Of a stretch of DNA of 64,000 nucleotides, positions 1 to 8,298 are shown one piece after another. The notes under the pieces are model-generated. The model searched no databases. It was not told the DNA's origin and saw nothing but the letters and a program-made list of their open reading frames with translations. Each line of letters begins with the position of its first letter. Position 1 is the first letter of the stretch. The stretch is from the NCBI RefSeq assembly GCF_000255705.1, contig NZ_JH636441.1:309673-373672 (forward strand). Direction: 5' to 3'. Origin of the DNA: Zavarzinella formosa DSM 19928. GTDB taxonomy: Bacteria; Planctomycetota; Planctomycetia; Gemmatales; Gemmataceae. The position numbers were made by a program, and so were the translations under genes.

Positions 1-1573
1 CGCCGCCGCCGAAGCCACCCATCATCGGGAAGTTGACGGGCCGGCCTTCGGCCTTGGCCAGTTTTTCCTCGGCGGCTCGCATCTTTTCAACCGCCTTGCG
101 AAACTCCGCGCGGGCCGTCTCGGCTTCCTCGCGGGCCGCTTTGACATCGGGCTTCACATCGCCGCCATCGCGGGATTTTTCTCGCGGAGCGGGTCCGGCT
201 TCGCCTCGGCCTTCCTTGCGGTCGCCACCGTCACGCGGGCCGCGATCTTTCCGGTCGCCATCACGAGGACCACGATCACCGTCTTTGCGGTCGCCGCCTT
301 TGCGGTCTCCACGCTCACCGCGTTCGTCGTCTTTGCGTTCGCCGTCTTTGCGATCACCGCGTTCGCCGTCGCGGGGACCGCGCTGGCCTTCGTCTTCTCT
401 GTCTTTGCGGTCGCCGTCCTTTTTGGGGAACGACTTCCGCTCTTGGGCGTCGGCCGAGCCGAGCGTCGGCCCGAAGGCCATTCCCACCGTCCCCAAACCC
501 AGCACGGTCGCCAACCCGAGACGGGTCAGCCGGGCAGGCCATGTTGCTCGCATAATCATCGTCACTCTCCGTTGAATGTCTTCGACCGGGCCGGCTCCGC
601 TCGACAGAGCGGAAGAGAAAGCCGGTTCCGGACCGCTCAAATACCCGGCTGTTTCCACAAGGGCGGTGGCATAGGCTTTTCGCCCCTCCAGGGCCGCCAC
701 CACCCACATGTCGCAGCATTCTTCCTCGCTTTGGCGAAGTTGTCGGCGTACCCACCCCAGCGGGAGGTACCACCAATACACCGCCACCGCGACCAGTTCG
801 AGCCATCGCACCCACGGGTCGCCCCGCCGGCAATGGGATAGTTCATGGGCCAGCACCGCCCGCCGTTGCTCCGCATCCAGAAGCGGCCAAAGCCCGGCAG
901 GGATGAGGAGTTTCGCATTCCGGCGCCACGGGACCGGCGCCCACAGGCTCGGCCACAGTCTCCCCGGCACCATCAGCACTTCGGGACACGCGGCCAGCCC
1001 CATCACCCGAGCCAGACCTTCAGCCTGATTTTGACAAGAAGCCGGAGCCGGTGTCGCATCCCGCAACATTCGCTGAAACCGCCGCACCAACCACACCGAC
1101 CGACCCGCAATCCACACGGTTCCGCCAAGCCAGACCAACCCGATCAGCAGATAAACCAGTTGCCACCTGCTGACGGATGTTGTCGGAGTCGCAAGCGTTG
1201 TGACTGCCGGGCGGGGTTGCTCCGACACTGGTTTCGTCATGGCCCCTTCCGTCGTCGCGGGATTCTCCTCCAAAAACGCGAGGGCCAACGCCAGTTCTTC
1301 CGGAGTCAGTTCGCCCGTTTTTGCCGGGGAAACAGGCTCCGGCAAGATCATCACGGGGGCAACCACCGGAACAGCAACCGGTTCGCTGACGGGCGAATCA
1401 ATCGGCAGCGGCACTCCCAACACCGGCGGCAACAGCAGCCGAATCAACACCAGCAGCCAAAGGGCATTCCGCACGGCCGGCCGCCGGACAAACCACGTCA
1501 CACCGTACACAATGGCCGCCAGCAACGTTGCCATCAGGGCGTTGGTCAGGGCGTATTCGATCAGGGTTCGCAT
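1..1573 (-). CDS. M56 family metallopeptidase (BlaR1/MecR1-like), C-terminus beyond window
   Basis: Membrane zinc protease of the BlaR1 type, the usual partner of a BlaI repressor. Translating the minus strand from the ATG at 1573 gives one open frame of 524 codons to the window edge. It has hydrophobic segments at the N-terminus and around residues 125-150, and a zinc motif HELSH at residues 243-247 followed by a downstream EEECCD-type segment. An internal ATG at 559 could be mistaken for a separate gene, but the frame runs through it without a stop and encodes the last membrane helix (TRLGLATVLGLGTVGMAF). After this helix come about 100 residues of Arg/Lys/Asp/Gly repeats (GDRKDGERKDD, GPRDGDRKDRG), then a coiled-coil-like stretch rich in Ala/Glu/Lys. 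The BlaI-type gene lies 69 bp upstream on the same strand, so the two are probably cotranscribed and control the same stimulus response. The ligand is unknown. Confidence 0.85.
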   Translation of the reverse strand, partial: MRTLIEYALTNALMATLLAAIVYGVTWFVRRPAVRNALWLLVLIRLLLPPVLGVPLPIDSPVSEPVAVPVVAPVMILPEPVSPAKTGELTPEELALALAFLEENPATTEGAMTKPVSEQPRPAVTTLATPTTSVSRWQLVYLLIGLVWLGGTVWIAGRSVWLVRRFQRMLRDATPAPASCQNQAEGLARVMGLAACPEVLMVPGRLWPSLWAPVPWRRNAKLLIPAGLWPLLDAEQRRAVLAHELSHCRRGDPWVRWLELVAVAVYWWYLPLGWVRRQLRQSEEECCDMWVVAALEGRKAYATALVETAGYLSGPEPAFSSALSSGAGPVEDIQRRVTMIMRATWPARLTRLGLATVLGLGTVGMAFGPTLGSADAQERKSFPKKDGDRKDREDEGQRGPRDGERGDRKDGERKDDERGERGDRKGGDRKDGDRGPRDGDRKDRGPRDGGDRKEGRGEAGPAPREKSRDGGDVKPDVKAAREEAETARAEFRKAVEKMRAAEEKLAKAEGRPVNFPMMGGFGGG

Positions 1574-1642
1574 TCGTTCACCCTTTGAAACTCAGAATAA
1601 AAACAGCAGAAATGATCCCAAGGAATCCGACCGGTCACCGCG

Positions 1643-2026
1643 TTACTTTTCGTCCAGGCGTTCGATTAAATCCCGAAGCGCCTGCTTGTCCGTGTTGGTG
1701 AGGCGTTCGCTTTTGACCAAGTGGCTCAGAAGGGGCGTCAGGGAGCCTTCGCAAAGTTCCTCGGCGATGCCGCTGAGGCGTCGGCCAATCAAGTCATCCC
1801 GGTCGGCGGTGGCTTGAAATCGCTGCACCGGCCCGGTGCGGTCCCGTTCCACCCAGCCTTTGTCTTCCAAACGTTCCAAGAGCTTCTGCACGGTGGCCGC
1901 CTGTGTGGCCGTCCCTGCGTCCGTCTGGAGTTGGGCAATCTCCCGCACCGTGCGGGGACCATCCGCCCAAAGCACCCGCAGCACCGCGAGTTCCGCATCG
2001 GTCACATCTCGGGGAGTTCTTGGCAT
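1643..2026 (-). CDS. BlaI/MecI/CopY-family transcriptional repressor
   Basis: A 127-residue winged-helix repressor of the usual family length. The family signature is clear: DAELAVLRVLW at residues 10-20, the recognition helix region with ATVQKLLERLEDKGWVERD, and a C-terminal dimerisation helix with LSHLVKSERLT. Dimers normally bind dyad operators and are inactivated by the partner membrane protease. The ATG at 2026 was chosen because the conserved N-terminus (MPRTPRDVT) begins there; an upstream alternative start adds residues not seen in the family. Two identical-arm dyads lie 18-67 bp upstream of the start, consistent with autorepression. The M56 protease gene follows on the same strand. 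Confidence 0.92.
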   Translation of the reverse strand: MPRTPRDVTDAELAVLRVLWADGPRTVREIAQLQTDAGTATQAATVQKLLERLEDKGWVERDRTGPVQRFQATADRDDLIGRRLSGIAEELCEGSLTPLLSHLVKSERLTNTDKQALRDLIERLDEK

Positions 2027-2043
2027 GATTGCAATCCATTGAC

Positions 2044-2058
2044 AAGACAAACTGTCTT
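2044..2058. promoter_or_regulatory. Probable BlaI-type operator 1
   Basis: A perfect dyad, AAGACA-AAC-TGTCTT, 18 bp upstream of the repressor start. The shape (GACA-N3-TGTC) agrees with the short dyads bound by BlaI/MecI-family repressors. The same arms recur at 2079-2093. Confidence 0.7.
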
Positions 2059-2078
2059 CAACTCGACACAAGCATGGT

Positions 2079-2093
2079 AAGACAGATTGTCTT
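2079..2093. promoter_or_regulatory. Probable BlaI-type operator 2
   Basis: A perfect dyad, AAGACA-GAT-TGTCTT, with arms identical to those at 2044-2058. The two centres are 35 bp apart, close to three or four helical turns, so two repressor dimers could bind on similar faces and cover the promoter of the repressor/protease operon. Confidence 0.7.
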
Positions 2094-2181
2094 TTTAATC
2101 AACTGAGAAATCTCTCACCACTGCCAGATTCTCTTCCGCACTTGGGCCAAAGCCGCCAACCGAGCTAGGTTTCCCGAACTT

Positions 2182-2205
2182 CGAGACCGGTCTCGGCTTT
2201 GTTTT
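2182..2205 (+). promoter_or_regulatory. Short stem followed by a T-rich tract in the leader of the TIGR03009 gene
   Basis: CGAGACC-GGTCTCG is a self-complementary 14-mer directly followed by GCTTTGTTTT, 86 bp before the next start codon. It has the form of a weak intrinsic terminator or attenuator on the plus strand. No plus-strand gene ends before it, so a leader role is possible but unproven. Confidence 0.3.
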
Positions 2206-2290
2206 GGACGATCATCTCGCCTTCCGCAAACAAACGACGGAAGGTATGGCACGTTTTTAAACTCACACCATCTCGACGGGAGGCACGTCA

Positions 2291-3127
2291 ATGCGATGGA
2301 CCATTGCCGGATTGGTTTGGCTGGGGCTGATGGTCGTGCTGGCGATGGCGCAAGATGTCGTTGTGCCACCCTCCAAAACCGGGCAACCTCTGCCAGCGGC
2401 GACGCCGAACTATCCTCCCCTCAGTCAGAAAAACCAAGATCTGCTGGATGGCTGCCTGAAAAAGTGGGAAGAGCGGATGACCAAAATTGAGGGGTTGGAA
2501 ACGAAGGTGAAGCTCACGGAGATTGAGGGCAAAGATGAAACGGTCTTCATCGGGGAGGCCGCCATTCTTCGGCCCAATTATGCCAAGATGTTTCTCCGGG
2601 AAAAGGACGACTCCGCCAACGTCAAACGGTGGCGTCATTACATCGCCGATGGCAAATTGCTGTGGGATTTCCAATACAAGAACAAAATCGCCAGAGTGGT
2701 TGAACTGCCAAAAGGAAAGATCGGCGACAACACCGTGATGTCGTTCATGTTGGGCATGAAGGCGGATGAGATTAAAAATCGTTATTACATCACAGTGGAT
2801 TCGGAAAACCCGAAGAAGTTCAACGAGAATTATGTCTGCCTGAATATCTTCCCGAAGACCCGTGAAGACATGCAGGAATTCGCCAAGGCCGAGTTGGTGC
2901 TGTGGAAGAACAACAAAGACCCCAAGTATGCCGACTACTGGATGCTCCCCGCCCGCCTGTGGTTCCAGAACACGAACAAGAATCAGGTGATGTGGGAGTT
3001 CTTCGACATGACAACCCAAAAGAAATTGCTGCCTCGCACCTTTGAGGCCACCTTGCCCGACAAAGAATGGACCCGTGAAAACGTCTTTTCCAAACCATCC
3101 GGTTCGGCGAAAATCGATCCCAAATAA
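2291..3127 (+). CDS. TIGR03009-type exported planctomycete protein, copy 1
   Basis: A 278-residue exported protein with a signal peptide (residues 1-20, MRWTIAGL...LAMAQ). The body resembles the planctomycete family TIGR03009, probably a LolA-like all-beta fold, with the blocks NYPPLS, GLETKVKLTE, HYIADGKLLWD and KYADYWMLPARLWFQ. Function is unknown; the resemblance to lipoprotein-carrier folds is inference. The ribosome site GGGAGG lies 7 nt before the ATG. A close paralogue follows about 200 bp downstream and shares the same blocks, so this is a tandem duplication. Confidence 0.75.
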   Translation: MRWTIAGLVWLGLMVVLAMAQDVVVPPSKTGQPLPAATPNYPPLSQKNQDLLDGCLKKWEERMTKIEGLETKVKLTEIEGKDETVFIGEAAILRPNYAKMFLREKDDSANVKRWRHYIADGKLLWDFQYKNKIARVVELPKGKIGDNTVMSFMLGMKADEIKNRYYITVDSENPKKFNENYVCLNIFPKTREDMQEFAKAELVLWKNNKDPKYADYWMLPARLWFQNTNKNQVMWEFFDMTTQKKLLPRTFEATLPDKEWTRENVFSKPSGSAKIDPK

Positions 3128-3324
3128 TGCGGCTGACCGTCGGGAGGGCCGGGCAACCTTTTTGACAGATTTTCCCTTTCACATCCCGCAAACCCCTCCG
3201 GGTCTTCCCATCTTTCCCAAGATTGAGCCCCTTTCGGCTCCGGCGGCCAGTTCGCCTTCCGTGAATGAACTAAAGGGGGTATAGGGTGACTTTGCCTCGC
3301 CGATTTTCGCTGGGAGACATAACC

Positions 3325-4209
3325 ATGCGTTGGAGCATTGCCGGTTTGGTTTGGTTGGGACTCATGGCCGTGCTGGCGATGGCCCAGGCTCCCGTGACGC
3401 CCGGAACGCCGACCTCCAAGGTCGGGGTGCCGCCGACGGCCGTGATGCCGAACTACCCGCCGCTGAGCGAGCGGAGCCAGAAGTTTTTGGACGCCTATCT
3501 CAAGGCGTGGGAAGACCGGATGAAGTCCATCGAGGGACTGGAAACAAAACTCAAGCTCACCGAAATCGCCGACAAGGAACAAACCGTCTACAACGGCGAA
3601 GCCACAATCATGCGGCCCAACTTCGCCAAAATGTTCCTCCGGCAATCCGACGACCCCACCAACGCCAAGCGGTGGCGCCATTACATCGCCGACGGCAGTT
3701 ATTTGTGGGATTACCAGTACAAGACCAAGGTGGCCAAGGTCGCCAAATTGCCGAAAGAAAACATCGGTGACAACACGCTGCTGTCATTCATGTTTGGGAT
3801 GAAGGCCGACGAGATCAAGAAGCGTTACCACATCACGGTGGAACCGGAAAACCCGGACAAGTTCAACGAGCATTACGTCCACTTGATGATCCTGCCGAAG
3901 ACCCGCGAGGACATGCAAGAATTCGCCAAGGCCGAGTTGGTGTTGTGGAAGAACAACAAAGACCCCAAGTATGCCGACTACTGGATGCTCCCCGCCCGCC
4001 TGTGGTTCCAACATCCGAACAAAAATCAGGTGATTTGGGAGTTTAACGGCATGAACACCCAAAAGAAACTCATCGCCCGTGATTTCTCGGCCCCGGCCTT
4101 CCCGGACAAGGAATGGACGCGAGAATGGGCTGTCAACCCGAATGAAAAACAACTTTCCCCGACGACTGTTCGGCAGTCGACCGGAACACTTGACCCGATC
4201 AAGAAATAA
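3325..4209 (+). CDS. TIGR03009-type exported planctomycete protein, copy 2
   Basis: A 294-residue paralogue of the preceding gene, with the same signal peptide pattern (MRWSIAGLVWLGLMAVLAMA) and the blocks NYPPLSERS, YIADGSYLWDYQYK, DNTLLSFMFGMKADEIK and KYADYWMLPARLWFQ. The ATG at 3325 is preferred over a GTG 39 bp upstream because the signal peptide then aligns with that of copy 1 and GGGAG precedes it. It differs from copy 1 mainly in the proline-rich segment after the signal peptide and in a longer C-terminus. A large palindrome begins 18 bp after the stop codon and probably ends transcription. The molecular role is unknown. Confidence 0.75.
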   Translation: MRWSIAGLVWLGLMAVLAMAQAPVTPGTPTSKVGVPPTAVMPNYPPLSERSQKFLDAYLKAWEDRMKSIEGLETKLKLTEIADKEQTVYNGEATIMRPNFAKMFLRQSDDPTNAKRWRHYIADGSYLWDYQYKTKVAKVAKLPKENIGDNTLLSFMFGMKADEIKKRYHITVEPENPDKFNEHYVHLMILPKTREDMQEFAKAELVLWKNNKDPKYADYWMLPARLWFQHPNKNQVIWEFNGMNTQKKLIARDFSAPAFPDKEWTREWAVNPNEKQLSPTTVRQSTGTLDPIKK

Positions 4210-4226
4210 GCGGAAGCGGAGAGACC

Positions 4227-4328
4227 CACAAAGCCGCGAAGGGCACACAACGTTTCACCAAGCAGACTGTTGAAGAATTTTTCTTCGGTCTGTTTGGTGA
4301 AACGTTGTGTGCCCTTCGCGGCTTTGTG
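4227..4328. repeat. 102-bp near-perfect palindrome between convergent genes
   Basis: Perfect 34-bp arms (4227-4260 and 4295-4328, starting CACAAAGCCGCGAAGGGCAC) are extended inward by seven more pairs with one mismatch, then by GAAGAA-TTT-TTCTTC in the loop. It fills almost the whole gap between the plus-strand stop at 4209 and the minus-strand stop at 4348. A bidirectional terminator or a mobile palindromic repeat would both fit. Confidence 0.85.
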
Positions 4329-4347
4329 ATTGGTGACTTTCGGCTTT

Positions 4348-5895
4348 TCAGACCTTCAACACTCGCTTGGCCTCCGCATAGCCCGGAGCGGTGGAACCGA
4401 ATTCGCTGGCCGTCACGCGGGCCAGGGCCGTCAGATACCGCCACTTGAAGGCCGGGCGGGCGGCGGCGAATTCCTCGCTCACCGTGCGGTAATACTTCTC
4501 TGCGTGCAACGCCCCGTCTTCGCTGGTGGCAAAGCCGAGCAACAAGTTGAACACATCCTTGGGAGCATGTCCCAATTGCCCGTACTTGGAGATGATGGCG
4601 GCCGCGCGGGCCTGATCCTTCTCGCGGATCGCCCCATCGGCTTCCTTCAACAAGACGGCCGATTCCGTGGCCGTGACCTTTTCCAGCAGGGCGGCCATCG
4701 GGTGGGATTCTTTCGGGAACGTCCCGCTTTGCCCGGCGGTGTGGTACGCGCCGACGATCAAACTGGCGGCGGTATTCCGGGCGTTGCTCACGCGGGAGAT
4801 GTTTCGCCAGGCATTGGCCGAATCGGAGGCATGCACGCCGGGCGAATCCCCGTGGACGCTTCCGACCGGCTTGGCGTCCGACGCCCAAGCCTTCGGCCGA
4901 CCCGGATCACGCAGCACCAGTTGGTTGGCGGCCAGCGACATCGCCTCGCCGATGCTTTCGGGACTCATCCCCTCGGCCAGCGCGGCGGCCACGGCGGCGG
5001 CGGCCTGATCCCGGTTTGTGCCGTAGATGATTTCCGCAAGTTGGGTCACCCACGCATCATCGCCCTTCTTGGTCCCCGCCGCCTTGCCCGGCAGCTTGTG
5101 CTCGTCAAGCAGTTTCGGCAGCAACGCGCGGATTCCCGGTTCAGGCCGTTTTTGCTTGAGGCGGGTGATCTCGTTGTCTGTGCAATACCGCACCGATTGA
5201 CGGAGCAGCGTGTGAGCGTATTCCTTGCCGGTGATATCAATCGTGGACCAGGCCCGCCACGCCAGCACGACGCGGTGAACGTCAACTTCGTCCTGCACCG
5301 AGAACAACAGGTGGTTGTAGGCTTCGCCGATTTCGTTTTTGGCCAGTTTGGCGAAGCGTCGTTCGGCTTCCGTCATGTCGGCCTTGCGGGTGGCTTCCCG
5401 CATGTCGTCCGGTTTCTCCGCCGTTTCGGCCGGTTCCCCGTGGACCGGGTGGAGCATCTCGACTTTGCTGCCGCCCCGTTCGTGGATGCGGTTGGTGTTG
5501 CGATACAGCACCTTGAAGACCGGCAACGCCCGGCTGGCTTCCGGCATTTCCTTTGACATGGCAAACGCCGGCCCGAGGGCCATGAATGTGTGATGCCCGA
5601 TGTAGTCTTGCCCGCCGAACGTCCGGGCGTTGGCGAGCGCCCCGGCCGCGACGAGTTGCCGCAATTCCGTGCCCTCGGCCAGTTGTTTGGCGAGCGCCGG
5701 GATGAGTTTGTCCAACGGGGTGTCTTGCATCAATCCGACGAGCGGTTCAATCGAACCGAACGATAGTTTCTCGACCGTCTCCTCGGCAAAAGCATCCGAA
5801 AGGCCCAGTTCCAAGGTGAGGCCCGAACCGAGGCTGGCGACCAACATGCCCCGACCGACATCCGCCAAAAAGTCTCGACGAGATTGCGACATCAT
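4348..5895 (-). CDS. Tat-exported protein of unknown function
   Basis: A 515-residue protein beginning MMSQSRRDFLADVGRG, a textbook twin-arginine signal (RRDFL) followed by a hydrophobic run to about residue 35. The mature part is largely helical. It contains blocks such as GGQDYIGHHTFMALGP, VFKVLYRNTNRIHE and SNARNTAASLIVGAYHTAGQ. The paired His in YIGHH and other conserved-looking His residues could bind a cofactor, which would fit Tat export of a folded protein, but I recognise no enzyme family. The start at 5895 has GGAG 8 nt upstream; the ATG two codons earlier is too close to it. No partner gene is evident. Confidence 0.75.
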   Translation of the reverse strand: MMSQSRRDFLADVGRGMLVASLGSGLTLELGLSDAFAEETVEKLSFGSIEPLVGLMQDTPLDKLIPALAKQLAEGTELRQLVAAGALANARTFGGQDYIGHHTFMALGPAFAMSKEMPEASRALPVFKVLYRNTNRIHERGGSKVEMLHPVHGEPAETAEKPDDMREATRKADMTEAERRFAKLAKNEIGEAYNHLLFSVQDEVDVHRVVLAWRAWSTIDITGKEYAHTLLRQSVRYCTDNEITRLKQKRPEPGIRALLPKLLDEHKLPGKAAGTKKGDDAWVTQLAEIIYGTNRDQAAAAVAAALAEGMSPESIGEAMSLAANQLVLRDPGRPKAWASDAKPVGSVHGDSPGVHASDSANAWRNISRVSNARNTAASLIVGAYHTAGQSGTFPKESHPMAALLEKVTATESAVLLKEADGAIREKDQARAAAIISKYGQLGHAPKDVFNLLLGFATSEDGALHAEKYYRTVSEEFAAARPAFKWRYLTALARVTASEFGSTAPGYAEAKRVLKV

Positions 5896-6082
5896 GACCA
5901 TCGCTCCTTTGCGAAGTGGGGCGTGTGATCGGCCGCAACCGAAAGACGCCCGGAGAGTGAGAGAATCAACAATCGGCGACGAAGTTGAAAACCACGAAGG
6001 GCGAATGTGTGGGATGAAAAGTGATTGTCCCACCGGCAGAGCGTGGACACAAGAAGAATTTGATCGCAGCCGAAAATCAAAA

Positions 6083-6108
6083 CGAACCGAAGGCCGGCCT
6101 TCGGTTCG
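6083..6108 (-). terminator. Intrinsic terminator of the VWA lipoprotein gene
   Basis: A 26-bp perfect palindrome (arms CGAACCGAAGGCC / GGCCTTCGGTTCG) read on the minus strand is followed by TTTTGATTTT. It lies 27 bp beyond the stop codon at 6135. Confidence 0.75.
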
Positions 6109-6134
6109 CCAAAATCTCACCAAGCACCAGTCAT

Positions 6135-7787
6135 TCAATCTTTCCTCTTTGACAATCTTTCCGTTCTACCGACCAATTCAAGAAACTCACCGCGAAGGCC
6201 GCGAGGGTCGGCGCCGACGGAGGCCGAGGCCCATTCGCGGACATCGGCCCAAGTCGCCGTTCCTTTGTATTCAGATTCCCGCAGGAGCATTCCGAAAGCG
6301 GCGACGGCCGAGGCGAATCGGAAATCCTTCGAGGCGGCGGGGGACAAGCCATCCTTGCCCATCGCAAAAGCCATTTCGCGGGCATCTTCCGCGTCGGGGT
6401 GTTTGTAGCGAACCCGCAGGGTCAGCCATTCGCCGGTTTTGGCGGCGGGCGTGTCCGTCGGCGTGGCTTGGTATTTCAACTTCCCGGCGTCCCGCACCGG
6501 CACTTGAACGCCGACCGGGACAATTTCGTACAGGGCCGTCACCGTGTGGCCGCTTCCCATGTCCCCGGCGTCCTTGCCGTCATCGCGGAAATCTTCGTTC
6601 TTCAACAGTCGGTTTTCGTAACCGATCAGGCGATAAGCATTCACCCGGCCGTGATTGAACTCCACTTGCATCTTGACATCCTTGGCGACGACAGCCAGCG
6701 AACCCCCTTGATCTGCGAAGATTTTGCGAGCCTCGTCCAGCGTGTCGATGTAGGCATAATGCCCGTTGCCGTGGTGCGAGAGTTGTTCCAGTTTGGCGTC
6801 CTGGAGATTGCCCATGCCGAAGCCAAGGACGGTCAGATACACGCCGGTTTTCCGCTTGTCCCCGATCATCCGAACCAACTCTCCTTCGCTGGACACGCCG
6901 ACATTGAAATCACCGTCCGTGGCGATGATGACCCGGTTGACGCCGTTCTCGATGAACGAATTGGCGGCTTGGTCGTAGGCCATCGTGATGCCTCCCCCGC
7001 CGTTGGTGGACCCGCCGGCGTGCAGGCTTTCAATCGCGGCCTTGATGCGACCGGTCTGGTCGCCGGAGACGGATGGCAGTCGAAGCGAGGCTTCCCCGGC
7101 ATAGGTGACAATGCTCACCCGGTCGCGGGCCGTCAGCTTGTCGGCCAGCAGCGAGAGAGATTTCTTCACCAACGGCAGCCTTGCCTCCCCCTCCATCGAA
7201 CCAGAGGTGTCGATCAAAAACACGAGATTGCGGGCTGGCATGTTGTTCGCGTCGTATTTCTTCGCGGCCAGGGCAATCCGGAGCAAATGATGCTGAGCGT
7301 TCCAAGGACACGGCGCAAGCTCCAACCGGGCGGCCACCGGTTCGTCGCCCGCCGGGCGGGGATAGTCGTAATCAAAATAGTTCAACAAATCCGCGACCCG
7401 CACGGCATCCTTGGGCGGCAATTGCCCGCTGTTGATCTTGGCCCGGACAAGTCCATAAGCGGCCGTGTCCACGCTGGCCGAGAAAGTGGAACGCGGCTCG
7501 CGGACCACCGAAACATAGTCGTTGTCAACAAAATGATGGAAGTTTTCCGTATTCGCGGCAGGAGGCGAAGCTGGCTTTGGATCGCCATTGGCGGGGACAT
7601 ACGGGTTGTGTGGATCGGCTGATTTGGACTCTGATTTGGTGACACTGATTGTTCCCCTCGGACCGGCCGGTTCGTACCGGACACCCCCGGCATTAGAGGG
7701 CTTTTTGTCTTCACAAGCTGTGATGGGAACAAGCAAAAACAAAGCGGCGACGACCCGACGCGCGTGCCGATGGCGCAGTGTCAACAT
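6135..7787 (-). CDS. VWA-domain lipoprotein of the YfbK type
   Basis: A 550-residue surface protein with a von Willebrand factor type A domain, which binds ligands through a metal site. The N-terminus has a lipobox-like ITAC near residue 23, followed by a low-complexity Pro/Ala/Lys segment. Next comes the YfbK-type N-terminal block (YVSVVREPRSTFSASVDTA, ADLLNYFDYDYP), the VWA domain with MIDAS motif DTSGSMEGE, and a C-terminal DUF3520-like region (GYENRLLKNEDFRDD, GSGHTVTALYEIVPV). This order and length match YfbK-family proteins. The ATG at 7787 follows AAGGAG at a good distance; a longer upstream reading is not supported. A strong terminator follows the gene. Confidence 0.9.
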   Translation of the reverse strand: MLTLRHRHARRVVAALFLLVPITACEDKKPSNAGGVRYEPAGPRGTISVTKSESKSADPHNPYVPANGDPKPASPPAANTENFHHFVDNDYVSVVREPRSTFSASVDTAAYGLVRAKINSGQLPPKDAVRVADLLNYFDYDYPRPAGDEPVAARLELAPCPWNAQHHLLRIALAAKKYDANNMPARNLVFLIDTSGSMEGEARLPLVKKSLSLLADKLTARDRVSIVTYAGEASLRLPSVSGDQTGRIKAAIESLHAGGSTNGGGGITMAYDQAANSFIENGVNRVIIATDGDFNVGVSSEGELVRMIGDKRKTGVYLTVLGFGMGNLQDAKLEQLSHHGNGHYAYIDTLDEARKIFADQGGSLAVVAKDVKMQVEFNHGRVNAYRLIGYENRLLKNEDFRDDGKDAGDMGSGHTVTALYEIVPVGVQVPVRDAGKLKYQATPTDTPAAKTGEWLTLRVRYKHPDAEDAREMAFAMGKDGLSPAASKDFRFASAVAAFGMLLRESEYKGTATWADVREWASASVGADPRGLRGEFLELVGRTERLSKRKD

Positions 7788-7935
7788 GGGACACTCCTTG
7801 CAAAGAGAGATTGGAAAATCGGATTCTTGAAACGATTGACGTGTTGCAAAGATGAGATGCGCGACGGCGAAATTTATTCCCGGAAATTCCGTCGAGAATT
7901 TAATCGTAGAGATTTGAAAAGGGGCCAATGGCCCG

Positions 7936-8298
7936 TTATGACGGATCGGTCATCGTCTTGAGAACTCGCAAGGCCTCATCCACTTCTTTGCTGATGGCGT
8001 ATCCAAGATCCGCGAGATTCTCCCCGGCCTGGACCTTGGCCCAAAGTTGCGGCAACAAATCCTGAAGTTCCGGAGCATTCCGAAACGCCGATCGGATATG
8101 CTGATGCCCTCTGGCCTCCAAATCATCGGCCGCCAAACCGAACCCCCGATCCATCGCGCCGAGGGCGCTGCCGAAATCACCGACAGCGTCTTGGATGAGG
8201 GTAATCTGATTGCGGATTTGGGAGGCATTCATGCCGTCATCCTGCAAAACACTGGAAACATACGGGAAGTCACTGGTCAGATTGCTGAGGCTCGTCAT
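7936..8298 (-). CDS. Small protein of unknown function
   Basis: A 120-residue, mostly helical, acidic protein without signal peptide or membrane helix (MTSLSNLTSDFPYVSS, GDFGSALGAMDRGFGLAADDL). I recognise no family. Its start overlaps the end of the upstream membrane-protein gene by 29 bp, which suggests translational coupling. An internal ATG at 8232 would remove the overlap and cannot be excluded. No strong ribosome site is visible before either start. Confidence 0.5.
   Translation of the reverse strand: MTSLSNLTSDFPYVSSVLQDDGMNASQIRNQITLIQDAVGDFGSALGAMDRGFGLAADDLEARGHQHIRSAFRNAPELQDLLPQLWAKVQAGENLADLGYAISKEVDEALRVLKTMTDPS

Noticed and set aside
1-559. Separate small exported repeat protein starting at the ATG at 559
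   Set aside because: The frame is continuous upstream to 1573 through the M56 catalytic domain, and the hydrophobic stretch after 559 fits its last membrane helix.
33-575. Ser/Arg/Pro-repeat protein on the plus strand
   Set aside because: It is the complement of the charged repeat tail of the M56 protease. The minus-strand frame is continuous with HELSH and membrane helices.
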